Part shown: positions 1 through 7,798 of the stretch, piece by piece
How the letters are laid out: the number at the start of each line of letters is the position of its first letter
Numbering within the stretch: the stretch's first letter is position 1
NCBI GenBank assembly: GCA_022821235.1
Contig: JAJEEA010000030.1
Coordinates: 1-42,203 of the forward strand
DNA from: Vicinamibacteria bacterium
GTDB lineage: Bacteria; Acidobacteriota; Vicinamibacteria; Vicinamibacterales; UBA8438
Direction: 5' to 3'
DNA: 42,203 nucleotides
Notes under the pieces: model-generated
The model's input: only the letters and a program-made list of their open reading frames with translations
What the model was told of the DNA's origin: nothing
The model's database searches: none
Program-made: the position numbers and the translations under genes

Positions 1-1402
1 CTTCGCCCCCGGCCGACGCCGCGAGCGCGTCGAGGAGCCGCCCGTGGACGCCCCCGAACGCCCCGTTCGACATCACCACGACGAGGTCGCCGTCGCGGGC
101 CTCGTCCGTCACCGCCTGCACGATGTCCGACAGCTCGGGCAGGAAGCGGGCGCGTCCGCCCCCGGCCCGGATCGCCTCGACCAGCTCCGGCTCCGACAGG
201 CGCTCGGCCGGCGGCAGGGCCGAGCGGTACACGCGCCAGATCAGCGTCTCGTCCGCGTCGCCGAAGGCCTCGGCGAACGCCGCCTGGAAGACCCGGCGGC
301 ACGCGGTGGCCGACCGGGGCTCGAACAGGGCCCAGATGCGGCGCGACGGGAACGCCGCCCGCAGCCCCGCGAGCGTCTCGCGCACCGCGGTCGGGTGGTG
401 GGCGAAGTCGTCGTACACGGTCACGCCGCGCTCACGCCCGCGGACCTCGAGGCGCCGGCGCACGCCGGCAAAGCGGCCGAGCGCATCGATGACGGCGGGG
501 GCCTCCAGCCCGACCGCGCGGGCCACCGCGAACGCGGCCAGCACGTTCCGCACGTTGAAGGCCCCGACGAGCGGCATCCGCACCCGGCCGACCCGCGAGC
601 CGCGGTGGACGACCGTCAACCCGGTGCCGCCCGGGCCCGGCTCGACCTCCGCGGCCCGCCAGTCGGCGTCGCCGGCCAGGCCGAACGTCTCCACGCGGCA
701 CGGCGCCTCCTTCGCCATCTCCGCCGCGGCGGGGCTGTCGGCGCCGACGAGCAGCAGCCCGCGCCGCGGCAGCAGGGCGACGAACCGGCGGACCGCCAAC
801 CGGATCGCCTCGAAGTCGGCGTAGATGTCGGCGTGGTCGAACTCGAGGTTGCCCACCACCGCGATGTCCGGCAGGTACTTCAGGAACTTGGCGGTCTTGT
901 CGAAGAAGGCGCTGTCGTACTCGTCGCCCTCGATCACGAACTCCCTGCCCCGTCCCAGGCGGAAGCTGGAGCCGAAGTTCCCCGTCACCCCGCCGATCAG
1001 GAAGCTCGGGTCGCGTCCGCCCTCGGTGAGCAGCCACGCCGCCAGCGACGCCGTCGTCGTCTTGCCGTGGGTGCCGGCGACGACGATGGACCGGCGGCCC
1101 CAGAGCCACGTCTCGCGGACCGTCTCGGGCAGCGAGCGGTACCGGAGCCCCCGGTCGAGCACCTCCTCGACCTCGGGATTGCCGCGCGACACCGCGTTCC
1201 CGACGACCACGAGGTCGATGTCCGCGGTGACGTTCGCGGCGTCGAAGCCGTCGCGGCACGGGATGCCCCGCGCCGCGAGAAAGTCGCTCATCGGCGGGTA
1301 GACGTGCTGGTCGGAGCCGCCGACCTCGTGCCCTTCTTCCTGGAGCATGGCGGCCAGGGTGGCCATCGCGGTGCCGCAGATGCCGATCAGGTGGATCTTC
1401 AT
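1..1402 (-). CDS. mpl: UDP-N-acetylmuramate:murein-peptide ligase, 3' end cut by window edge
   Basis: This is a Mur-ligase-family ATPase that reattaches recycled murein tripeptide to UDP-MurNAc in the cytoplasm. The reading frame starts at the ATG at 1402 and stays open to base 1, so the C-terminus lies outside the window. Visible features are the N-terminal Rossmann start MKIHLIGICGTAMATLA (residues 1-17), the nucleotide loop GTHGKTTTAS near 110-119, the Mur-ligase stretch VIEGDEYDSAFFDK, and the C-terminal-domain segment YDDFAHHPTAV. The GICGTAM start and the EYDSAFFDK segment fit Mpl better than MurC, though MurC is the nearest alternative. It is the last gene of a minus-strand set with the LD-carboxypeptidase and NagZ-like genes, all murein-recycling functions. 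No strong Shine-Dalgarno sequence precedes the start. Confidence 0.9.
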   Translation of the reverse strand, partial: MKIHLIGICGTAMATLAAMLQEEGHEVGGSDQHVYPPMSDFLAARGIPCRDGFDAANVTADIDLVVVGNAVSRGNPEVEEVLDRGLRYRSLPETVRETWLWGRRSIVVAGTHGKTTTASLAAWLLTEGGRDPSFLIGGVTGNFGSSFRLGRGREFVIEGDEYDSAFFDKTAKFLKYLPDIAVVGNLEFDHADIYADFEAIRLAVRRFVALLPRRGLLLVGADSPAAAEMAKEAPCRVETFGLAGDADWRAAEVEPGPGGTGLTVVHRGSRVGRVRMPLVGAFNVRNVLAAFAVARAVGLEAPAVIDALGRFAGVRRRLEVRGRERGVTVYDDFAHHPTAVRETLAGLRAAFPSRRIWALFEPRSATACRRVFQAAFAEAFGDADETLIWRVYRSALPPAERLSEPELVEAIRAGGGRARFLPELSDIVQAVTDEARDGDLVVVMSNGAFGGVHGRLLDALAASAGGE

Positions 1403-1514
1403 CGTCTCGGTTTCGTCGCCGCCCGCCGGCCGGTCGTCGAGTGTCGTTCCGCCCGGCGCCCAAACCGATCCGCCGAGCATCGGCGCGTCCTGCGCGCAGC
1501 CTGCCGGGCCGAGG

Positions 1515-2435
1515 TCAACAGACCGCCGCCTCGGTCACGGCCAGGCGCGGGCGCGCGCCGCCGGCCACCCGCACCTCGACCCCCAGCGGCACCGTCAGGG
1601 CCGGCCCCGACGTATGGCCGGTGGGAAACCCGAACAGCACCGGCCCGGGGAACGCGCCGAGCAGATCGGCGACGACACCGCACGCGGTCAGCTCGCCGCC
1701 GGGCTCGTCGCAGCCGGGCAGCTCTCCGCACACGACGGCGGCGGCCCGGCCGAGCACCCCGCTTCCGATCAACTGGGTCAGCATGCGGTCTATCCGGAAC
1801 GGGCGTTCGCCGACGTCGTCGAGCAGCAGCACGTAGCCGTCGGGCGGGGAGAACGCGTGGGGCGTGCCGAGCGACGCCGCCAACTGGGTGAGGGTGCCCC
1901 CGAGCAGGGGGCCGCGCGCGTCGCCCGGCCGGAGCGTCCGGACCCCGTCGCAGGCCAGCTCCCCCATCGGCGCCGGGGTCGTCAGGCTGCCCAGGAACGA
2001 GTCGCGGTCGTAGGCCGCGTCGCCGCCGGCGAGGTTGACGACCGTCGGCCCGTGGAAGCACACGACCCCGCAATGGATGGTGAGATGGACGAGGAGGGCG
2101 GTGAGGTCGCTGTGGCCGATGAACGCCTTCGGCGTCCCGCCGAGGTCGGCGCGGTCGAGCAGCGGGAGCACCTGCGCGCTCCCGTAGCCGCCCCGCGCCC
2201 CGATGACGGCGGCGACGCCGGGGTCGCGCCACGCCGCGGTCAGGGCCGCGGCCCGGATACGGGCGTCTCCCGCCACGTAACCGCGGCGCGCGAAGACCCC
2301 GTCGGTGAGCACCGGCTCGAGCCCGAGCCGCGCCAGCTCGGCCACGCCCCGATCGAAACGGTCGCGGTCGAACCCGCTCGCCGGGGCCACGACCGCGATC
2401 CGGTCGCCGGCCACGAGGCGGCGCGGCTTCCGCAT
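1515..2435 (-). CDS. LD-carboxypeptidase, peptidase family S66
   Basis: A 306-residue member of the S66 (LdcA/MccF) family. Enzymes of this family remove the terminal D-Ala from recycled murein tetrapeptide in the cytoplasm. The Ser nucleophile motif is IGHSDLTA (Ser109) and the late His is in PTGHTSGPA (His274). The middle catalytic segment reads LLLDDVGERPFRIDRML. The first acidic residue there is Asp206, where LdcA enzymes usually carry the catalytic Glu, so this position deserves an alignment. Length is normal for the family and no signal peptide is visible. The start is placed at ATG 2435 because the family N-terminus (RLVAGDRIAVVAPAS) begins at once; the frame stays open upstream only by chance. 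It lies 35 bp downstream of the NagZ-like gene and about 112 bp upstream of mpl, so the three probably form an operon. Confidence 0.9.
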   Translation of the reverse strand: MRKPRRLVAGDRIAVVAPASGFDRDRFDRGVAELARLGLEPVLTDGVFARRGYVAGDARIRAAALTAAWRDPGVAAVIGARGGYGSAQVLPLLDRADLGGTPKAFIGHSDLTALLVHLTIHCGVVCFHGPTVVNLAGGDAAYDRDSFLGSLTTPAPMGELACDGVRTLRPGDARGPLLGGTLTQLAASLGTPHAFSPPDGYVLLLDDVGERPFRIDRMLTQLIGSGVLGRAAAVVCGELPGCDEPGGELTACGVVADLLGAFPGPVLFGFPTGHTSGPALTVPLGVEVRVAGGARPRLAVTEAAVC

Positions 2436-2470
2436 CAGGCGTCGACCTCCGCGATGGCGCGTCGCATGCG

Positions 2471-3694
2471 TCAGGACTCGTATTCGCCGCCCCGGGGCGG
2501 GATGTCGGCCGTGGGCGGCGCCAACGTCAGGCCCGCCGCATCGCCTCCGCCAGCGCCACGTGCTCGTCGGAGCCGGGGCGGGATCGGCCGTGGGCGGCGC
2601 CAACGTAAGGCCCGCCGCATCGCCTCCGCCAGCGCCCGGTGCTCGTCGGAGCCGATGCGCTCCAGAATCTGCCGGCGCGAGAGCGGGCGGCGCGGACGCT
2701 CCCTGGCGAGGAAGCGCGCCTTGACGCGCCGCTGCCGCGCGCACGCCTCCTCGACGAGGCGCCGGTCCAGCTCGCCGTCCTCGACGGCGTGGACGATCGC
2801 CTCCAGCACCGACGCGTGCCGCTCGACCGACGGCCCGCAGACGAGCACGGTGTCGCAGCCGCCGGCGAGGGCCTCCACCGCCGCCTGCTCCACCGTCCGG
2901 TGCGCGGTGATCGCCCCCATCTCGAGATCGTCGGTCACGACGAGTCCGCGGTGGCCGCACTCGCGCCGCAGCAGGGTGTCGACGACGGTGCGCGACAGGG
3001 TCGCCGGGCGCTCCTCGTCGAGCGCCGGATAGACCACGTGCGCGGTCATCACCGCCGCCACGTCCGCCTCGACGGCGGCCCGGAACGGCGCCATCTCGTG
3101 CGCGCGCAGCCGCTCGGGGTCGTGCTCGACCACCGGCAGCTCGTCGTGGGAGTCGACCCGCACGGCGCCGTGCCCCGGAAAGTGCTTGGCGCAGGCGGCC
3201 ACGCCGCCTTCCTGCAGGCCTGCGACGATAGCCGAGCCGAGCCGTCCCACCGAGTGCGGATCCGACGAGAGCGCCCGATCTCCGATCACCGGGTCCGCGG
3301 CCTCGTCGAAGAGATCGAGGACCGGCGCGAAGTCGAGATTCACCCCCACCGCCGAGAGCTCCGCCGCCAGGGCCTGCGCGAAGCGCCGGGCGAGGTCCTC
3401 GGCGCCCTGCCTCCCGAGATGCGCCATCGCCGGCCACTCGGTGAACGGCGCCCGCAGGCGGGCGACCCGCCCCCCTTCCTGGTCGATCCCGACCCACAGG
3501 GGAATCTCGCGCGCGAGCTCCCGGGCCGCGAAGCTCAGCTCCGCGACCTGCTCGGGCGCCTCGACGTTGCGGGCGAACAGCACCACCCCGCCGAGGTCCC
3601 ACTCTCGCGCGAGCGCACGGAGCTCCACCGGCACCGCGGCCCCGCCGAACCCGGCCGTCATCACCTGCCCCACCTGACGATGCAGCGGACTCAT
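2471..3694 (-). CDS. nagZ: Glycoside hydrolase family 3, NagZ-like beta-N-acetylhexosaminidase with altered C-terminus
   Basis: A 407-residue GH3 enzyme expected to release GlcNAc from anhydro-muropeptides during murein recycling. NagZ hallmarks are WVGIDQEGGRV (about 67-77), KHFPGHG (170-176) followed by VDSHDELP (catalytic Asp/His loop, 180-187), and VVTDDLEMGA carrying the nucleophile Asp (252-261). There is no signal peptide, as expected for a cytosolic NagZ. NagZ proteins are normally about 330-360 residues. Here about 45 residues are added after EAMRRA (residue 362) because the 3' end is tandemly duplicated (2492-2651). In the distal copy the same codons end in TGA, while in the proximal copy that codon is TTA, so translation now runs through the second copy in another frame. 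It is the first gene of the murein-recycling set. Confidence 0.9.
   Translation of the reverse strand: MSPLHRQVGQVMTAGFGGAAVPVELRALAREWDLGGVVLFARNVEAPEQVAELSFAARELAREIPLWVGIDQEGGRVARLRAPFTEWPAMAHLGRQGAEDLARRFAQALAAELSAVGVNLDFAPVLDLFDEAADPVIGDRALSSDPHSVGRLGSAIVAGLQEGGVAACAKHFPGHGAVRVDSHDELPVVEHDPERLRAHEMAPFRAAVEADVAAVMTAHVVYPALDEERPATLSRTVVDTLLRRECGHRGLVVTDDLEMGAITAHRTVEQAAVEALAGGCDTVLVCGPSVERHASVLEAIVHAVEDGELDRRLVEEACARQRRVKARFLARERPRRPLSRRQILERIGSDEHRALAEAMRRALRWRRPRPIPPRLRRARGAGGGDAAGLTLAPPTADIPPRGGEYES
2492..2651. repeat. Tandem duplication (79-81 bp unit) of the nagZ 3' end
   Basis: Two adjacent copies, 2492-2572 and 2573-2651, differ at only a few positions plus a 2-bp indel (GATGTCGGCC against GATCGGCC). 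The unit carries the end of the glycosidase gene, including its presumed original TGA stop. That stop survives in the copy nearer the gene's current end and has become TTA in the upstream copy. The offset is 81 bp before the indel and 79 bp after it, so the two copies are now read in different frames. Confidence 0.9.
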
Positions 3695-3788
3695 GACCGG
3701 CCGTTCATCTCGAGTCGGAAGGGATGCGCGCGGCGCGCGCGCCCGGGAAGGGCGCCGGCCGGCCCGCGGAAGGACGACACCCTGCGAT

Positions 3789-3794
3789 TATAAT
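3789..3794 (+). promoter_or_regulatory. Consensus -10 hexamer, leaderless promoter for the GHMP kinase
   Basis: A perfect TATAAT lies exactly six bases upstream of the GTG start at 3801. Transcription would start about 6-7 bases after the hexamer, on or next to the start codon, so the mRNA is predicted to be leaderless. No convincing -35 hexamer is seen, and no Shine-Dalgarno sequence precedes the GTG. Confidence 0.7.
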
Positions 3795-3800
3795 GCGCGG

Positions 3801-4799
3801 GTGCAAGTGCGCGCGTCGGCCCCCACCCGCATCGACCTCGCGGGGGGCACCCTCGACATCTGGCCCCTGTACCTCTTCCACCCGGGCGCGCAGACGGTCA
3901 ATGCGGCCATCGCGCAACGCGCGGCCTGCACCGTGTCGCGGAGCCGGGACCGCCGGGTGGAGATCGTGTCCGAGGACACCGGGGCCGGCCTCTTCTCCGA
4001 CACCTGGCGCCAGCTCGCCACCGACGGCGACAACCGCCTGCTCGCCCACATCGCCCGGTTCTTCGAGGTCGACGGCGTGCGCATCGCGACGCGCGCGGCA
4101 TCGCCGCTGGGGGCGGGCATCGCCGGCTCGTCCGCCCTCGGCGTCGCGGTCTGCGCGGCCCTCGCCGAGTGGTGCGGGGCCGACTTCCCGCCCGAGGAGC
4201 TGCTGACCCTGGCGATGAACCTGGAGGCCCGGACGCTGGGCATCCCGACCGGGGTGCAGGACTACCGGCCCGCCTGCTACGGCGGCGTCGCGGCCGTCGA
4301 GCTCGGGCCGGCGGGGGTTCGCCGGGTGCCCCTCGACGTCGACCCCGCGGAGCTCGAACGCCGAATCGTGCTCGTCTACAGCGGCGACTCGCGGTCGTCG
4401 GGCATCAACAACTGGGAGATCACCCGCCGGCACATCGAGGGCGACGCCACGGTCGTCGCCCGCCTCGGCCGCATCGCGGCGATCGCGTCGGCGGCCCGGG
4501 ACGCCCTGACCCGTCACGACTGGACGGCGCTCGCGTGGCAGGTGACGCTGGAATGGCGCGAACGACAGGCCCTCGCGCCCGGGGTGACCACCCCGGCCAT
4601 CGACCGGCTGTTCGCGGCCGCGACCGCGGCCGGCGCGACGGCGGGGAAAGTGTGCGGTGCGGGGGGCGGCGGGTGCCTTTTCTTCCTCGTCGACCCGGGC
4701 CGGCGCGACGCCGTGCGCGACGCGCTGGCGAACGCGGGCGCCCGCCTCCTCGACAGCCCGATCGACCTCGACGGCCTCCGCGTCGAGAGGCTCGACTGA
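3801..4799 (+). CDS. GHMP-family sugar kinase
   Basis: A 332-residue small-molecule kinase of the galactokinase/homoserine/mevalonate/phosphomevalonate superfamily. The three family motifs are present: the N-terminal substrate loop PTRIDLAGGTLDIWP (8-22), the Gly-rich ATP loop SPLGAGIAGSSALG (101-114), and the C-terminal KVCGAGGGGCLFFL (283-296). The N-terminus resembles heptose-7-phosphate or fucose kinases more than galactokinase GalK, which has a longer substrate-recognition signature. The substrate cannot be named from sequence. The GTG start is chosen because the family N-terminus (VRASAPTRIDLAGG) follows at once and a TATAAT sits six bases upstream. It is divergent from the murein-recycling set, so a role with an amino-sugar or cell-envelope sugar is conceivable but unproven. 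Confidence 0.85.
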   Translation: MQVRASAPTRIDLAGGTLDIWPLYLFHPGAQTVNAAIAQRAACTVSRSRDRRVEIVSEDTGAGLFSDTWRQLATDGDNRLLAHIARFFEVDGVRIATRAASPLGAGIAGSSALGVAVCAALAEWCGADFPPEELLTLAMNLEARTLGIPTGVQDYRPACYGGVAAVELGPAGVRRVPLDVDPAELERRIVLVYSGDSRSSGINNWEITRRHIEGDATVVARLGRIAAIASAARDALTRHDWTALAWQVTLEWRERQALAPGVTTPAIDRLFAAATAAGATAGKVCGAGGGGCLFFLVDPGRRDAVRDALANAGARLLDSPIDLDGLRVERLD

Positions 4800-4835
4800 C
4801 GGTTCCGGGCCGGCCTCCCGGCGGCCCGCACGGCG

Positions 4836-5639
4836 TCATGGCTCCACGTAGCTGAGGTAGTTCTCCGGCGTGATGGTGGCCGTCGCCACCTCGCCCCGGC
4901 CGCCGAGCGAGCGGGCCTCCTGCCCGTTGATGTCGAAGTCGAACTGCCCGGCGTTGCCGATGTTGAGGGTGATCTCGTCCTCGGCCTCGTAGGACTCCTC
5001 TTCGCCGGCCTGCATGATGCGCGACAGCACCCGCTCGCCGTCCACCGTCAGCGAGATCCAGCTCTCGCCGCGGGGCCGCAGCACGATGACCAGGGGCGCT
5101 CGAACCGCCGGCGCCGCCTCGACCTCGACCGGCGCGGCGGGCGGCAGGGGGGCAGGCTCGGCGACCGGGGTTGCCGGGCCGCCCGCATCCGCCTGTCCCG
5201 GGGAGACGGTCGACGTGCCGCGCAGCCCCAGGAACAGCAGCCCCGCCAGAGGCACGCCGATGATGAGGAGCTTGAACACCGTCTCGACCACCTGCCGGCG
5301 GCTCGGCATCTGCTCGTCGTCGAGCCGGCCCGGATCGCTGGTGGCGTCGGCGGGCGCCTGCGCCATGAAGTCGCGGGTCGTCTGTTCGGGATCCAGGCCG
5401 ACCTCGCTCGCGTAGGCCCGGACGAAGGCGCGCGTGAAGATGCCGCCGGGCAACGGATCGAAGTCGTTCTGCTCGAGGGCCTCCAGCGCACCGATGGATA
5501 TCTTGGTGGTGGCGGCGATGTCCCGGAGCTCCATGTTCCTGGCCTCGCGCGCCTCGCGAAGACGGCCCCCCACGTCGGCGGCGGCATCGCGAGAGGCCCC
5601 GGAATCGGTGGGCGTGACGTTCAGTGTCTCTCCGAGCAT
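4836..5639 (-). CDS. rodZ: RodZ-like membrane protein with N-terminal HTH
   Basis: A 267-residue bitopic protein. It has a cytoplasmic helix-turn-helix of the RodZ type (about 26-85, with LREAREARNMELRDIA and IFTRAFVRAYA), one transmembrane helix (about 121-140), a Pro/Ala-rich linker and a C-terminal periplasmic DUF4115-like beta domain (about 185-265, including SWISLTVDGE). RodZ links MreB to the elongation machinery in rod-shaped cells. In many bacteria this architecture is labelled only as a HTH/DUF4115 protein, so the cell-shape role is inferred from architecture. The start overlaps the end of thiE by 19 bp, so it is probably translated from the same transcript. Confidence 0.85.
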   Translation of the reverse strand: MLGETLNVTPTDSGASRDAAADVGGRLREAREARNMELRDIAATTKISIGALEALEQNDFDPLPGGIFTRAFVRAYASEVGLDPEQTTRDFMAQAPADATSDPGRLDDEQMPSRRQVVETVFKLLIIGVPLAGLLFLGLRGTSTVSPGQADAGGPATPVAEPAPLPPAAPVEVEAAPAVRAPLVIVLRPRGESWISLTVDGERVLSRIMQAGEEESYEAEDEITLNIGNAGQFDFDINGQEARSLGGRGEVATATITPENYLSYVEP

Positions 5640-6280
5640 CTGCGGATCTCCGCTGCGATTGCGCCGATCGAGTCGAAGCTGCCAGCGGGTCCGGGCTCGG
5701 CGAAGAGCCCGATCGCCGCCGCCCCTGCCGCCCCGGCGTCCAGCACTTCACTCACATTGTCGACGGTCACGCCCCCGATCGCCAAGATCGGCAGACGTAC
5801 CGCCCGCGCCGTCGCGGCCAGGGCCTCGACGCCGCACGGGGGGAGTCCCGGCTTCGACGCCGACGCGTACACGGTGCCCAGGGTCAGATAGTCGACGCCC
5901 CGCCCGGCCGCCGCCCGCGCCGCCTCCTCCGCCCCGTGCACGGAACGCCCGACCAGGAACCCGGGGGGCAGATGGGGCCGAACCATCGGCGCCGGGACCG
6001 ACGAGCTCCGGAGATGCACGCCGGCCGCCCCCGCCGCCAGCGCCACGTCGAATCGCTCGTTGACCAGGATCAGGCTCCGGGTCCCCCGTGCGATGCCGAC
6101 CGCCCAGCGCACCAGATCCAGCAACGTGCGGTCGGAGAGGTCGGGCTCGCGGATCTGAATCAGGTCGACGCGCGCCCGGACGGCCGACTCGATCTGCCGC
6201 TTCAGGAGGTCGGCGCCGTCGCCGTGCGGCGCCAGCCGGCGCCGGCTCGTGACCAGCGAGACGACCGGCCGCCTCGTCAG
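5621..6280 (-). CDS. thiE: Thiamine-phosphate synthase / TenI-like protein, apparent CTG start
   Basis: A TIM-barrel protein of the ThiE/TenI family, about 219 residues. Visible elements are VDLIQIREPDLSDR (38-51), ILVNERFDVALAAGAAGVHL (71-90), YLTLGTVYASASKPG (131-145) and LPILAIGGVTVDNV (163-176). ThiE enzymes usually have VHLGQ-D after the third strand. Here it is VHLRSSSVPA, so a TenI-type thiazole tautomerase or a divergent ThiE are both possible. There is no ATG, GTG or TTG in frame between the preceding stop region and the first core strand. The best start is the CTG at 6280, which overlaps the TGA of the upstream gene (CTGA). This fits translational coupling. The frame is open further upstream, so the start is tentative. 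Confidence 0.8.
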   Translation of the reverse strand: MTRRPVVSLVTSRRRLAPHGDGADLLKRQIESAVRARVDLIQIREPDLSDRTLLDLVRWAVGIARGTRSLILVNERFDVALAAGAAGVHLRSSSVPAPMVRPHLPPGFLVGRSVHGAEEAARAAAGRGVDYLTLGTVYASASKPGLPPCGVEALAATARAVRLPILAIGGVTVDNVSEVLDAGAAGAAAIGLFAEPGPAGSFDSIGAIAAEIRRCSERH

Positions 6281-6609
6281 GGCTTCCGCGACCAGGAACC
6301 GGCCTCCTCCGCGAGCGCGCGATCCACCCCGCTGCCGGACGGCGCCGGTTGCTCGCTCCCGGCCCCGCGCCGCCGCCGGAGTGACGTACTCACGGCCGCC
6401 GTCAGCTCCCAGAAGCCGATGGCGAGGGTCACGAGACCGACACCCGACACCATGCCCCGGACGCCGTGCAGCCGGGCCACGCTCGCCCAGGCGGGCAGGG
6501 TCTCGACGAACAGGTTCCGCTCCCACACGATCGACCATGGCGCCACCAGCAGCACCAGACCCGTCTCGAGGAAGTAGACGATCAACAGAATCCGCGACAG
6601 TCGGTGAAT
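6277..6609 (-). CDS. Small two-helix membrane protein, unknown function, possible ATT start
   Basis: I do not recognise a family. The frame encodes about 110 residues with two hydrophobic helices (about 4-25, ILLIVYFLETGLVLLVAPW, and about 50-72, VRGMVSGVGLVTLAIGFWEL), then a charged tail. No ATG, GTG or TTG lies at a sensible place before the first helix. A GGGGAGG Shine-Dalgarno sequence ends five bases before an ATT codon at 6609, so an ATT start is proposed; the CTG four codons later is the alternative. The gene sits between rnhB and thiE and overlaps thiE by 4 bp, so it belongs to the operon. Confidence 0.6.
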   Translation of the reverse strand: MHRLSRILLIVYFLETGLVLLVAPWSIVWERNLFVETLPAWASVARLHGVRGMVSGVGLVTLAIGFWELTAAVSTSLRRRRGAGSEQPAPSGSGVDRALAEEAGSWSRKP

Positions 6610-6722
6610 CTCGCCCTCCCCGCGGGGCCGGAGGCCCGTGGCGGCGGTCCCCGCCGCCTTCGGCCGGTCCCGGCCCGACGCCGGGTCTCGCCAAGGCTCC
6701 AGGGGCCCGCTACACGATGGTA

Positions 6723-7352
6723 TCAGACATCCGGCAACGAGGACGGCCGGAACGTCCGGCGATGCACGGACGAACGGCCGTGGCGGGCCACCGCGGCGAG
6801 GTGCTCCGGCGTCGCATATCCCTTGTGGCGGTCGAACCCGTAGCGCCCGTCCGCCCGGTGCAGGCGGAGCATCTCGCGGTCGCGGGTCACCTTGGCCACG
6901 ATCGAGGCGGCGGCGATGCACGCGCACCGCCGGTCGCCGCCGACCACGCCGCGCTGGGGAATGAAGACGGAGGGGATGCGGAACGCATCCACGAGCACGA
7001 AGTCCGGCGAGGGCGCGAGGCCGCGCAGCGCGTCCCGCATCGCGGCCAACGACGCCCGATGCACGTTGAGCCGGTCGACCTCGTCCGCCCCCCGCACGCC
7101 GACCCCCCAGGTCAGGCAGGCATCCAGGATGCGGTCGTACAGTCGCTCGCGGGCCGCGCCGGTCAGCAGCTTCGAGTCGCGAAGCCCGACGAGGCGCCGC
7201 TCGGAAAGGACCACCGCGGCGGCGACGACGGGCCCCGCCAGGCACCCCCGGCCCGCCTCGTCGACCCCCGCGATGCGGATGAAGCCCAGGCGGCGCAGCG
7301 CGTTCTCCGCCGTGCGCCGGGCCGACGTCGGTCGATGCCGGCGCGCTGCCAC
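6723..7352 (-). CDS. rnhB: Ribonuclease HII
   Basis: A 209-residue type 2 RNase H that cleaves the RNA strand of RNA-DNA hybrids and removes single ribonucleotides from DNA. Signature segments are IAGVDEAGRGCLAGPVVAAA (27-46, acidic pair Asp-Glu), LRDSKLLT, the third acidic residue in FVLVDAF, ACIAAASIVAKVTRDREM and YGFDRHKGYATPEHL. Length is normal. It starts at GTG 7352, 10 bp after the rplS stop. The rplS-rnhB order is common in bacteria and supports cotranscription. Confidence 0.95.
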   Translation of the reverse strand: MAARRHRPTSARRTAENALRRLGFIRIAGVDEAGRGCLAGPVVAAAVVLSERRLVGLRDSKLLTGAARERLYDRILDACLTWGVGVRGADEVDRLNVHRASLAAMRDALRGLAPSPDFVLVDAFRIPSVFIPQRGVVGGDRRCACIAAASIVAKVTRDREMLRLHRADGRYGFDRHKGYATPEHLAAVARHGRSSVHRRTFRPSSLPDV

Positions 7353-7362
7353 CCTGGAGGGC

Positions 7363-7722
7363 CTACTTCGAGCCTTCGCTGGGCCGGCGCCGCTCGCGCA
7401 GCCGCGCCGCGCGCCCCCGCAGGCCGCGAAGGAAGTAGAGCTTCGCGCGCCGCACCCGCGCCGCGCGCCCGATCTCGATCTTGTCGATCGACGGCGAGTG
7501 CAGGGGGAAGATGCGTTCCACGCCCTGGCCGAACGACACCTTCCGCACCGTGAACGTCGCCCGGGGACCGCCGCGGCGGATGGAGATGACGACGCCCTCG
7601 AAGACCTGGATGCGCTCCTTCCCCCCCTCGCGGATCCTGACGTGCACGCGAACCGTCAGGCCCGGCCGGAGGTCGGGGCGCTCGCGCAACTGCTCCTGCT
7701 CTATCGTCTCCATCACACTCAT
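7363..7722 (-). CDS. rplS: 50S ribosomal protein L19
   Basis: A 119-residue L19 protein of the large ribosomal subunit. It is recognised by [20 protein letters not shown] near the N-terminus, [36 protein letters not shown] and [20 protein letters not shown], which together span the whole L19 fold. It starts at ATG 7722, 76 bp after the trmD stop. The rimM-trmD-rplS order is the standard bacterial arrangement. Confidence 0.97.
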   Translation of the reverse strand: MSVMETIEQEQLRERPDLRPGLTVRVHVRIREGGKERIQVFEGVVISIRRGGPRATFTVRKVSFGQGVERIFPLHSPSIDKIEIGRAARVRRAKLYFLRGLRGRAARLRERRRPSEGSK

Positions 7723-7798
7723 CTGACGCTCCAGATCTGCATCGGCCGGGACACACCCGGCCGCGCCGCCGCCCGCATCGGCATTCCCGCGGGGCCGA

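Noticed and set aside
44-1891. Long plus-strand open frame over the mpl and LD-carboxypeptidase genes
   Set aside because: It is an antisense shadow of high-GC codon use; the product is low-complexity Arg/Pro/Ala sequence, while the minus-strand frames carry clear Mur-ligase and S66 motifs.
7636-7653. TGACGTGCAC inside rplS as a possible end of a third MITE-like element
   Set aside because: The match is only 10 bp, lacks the final CC and a partner end, and codes for conserved L19 residues (VRVHV).
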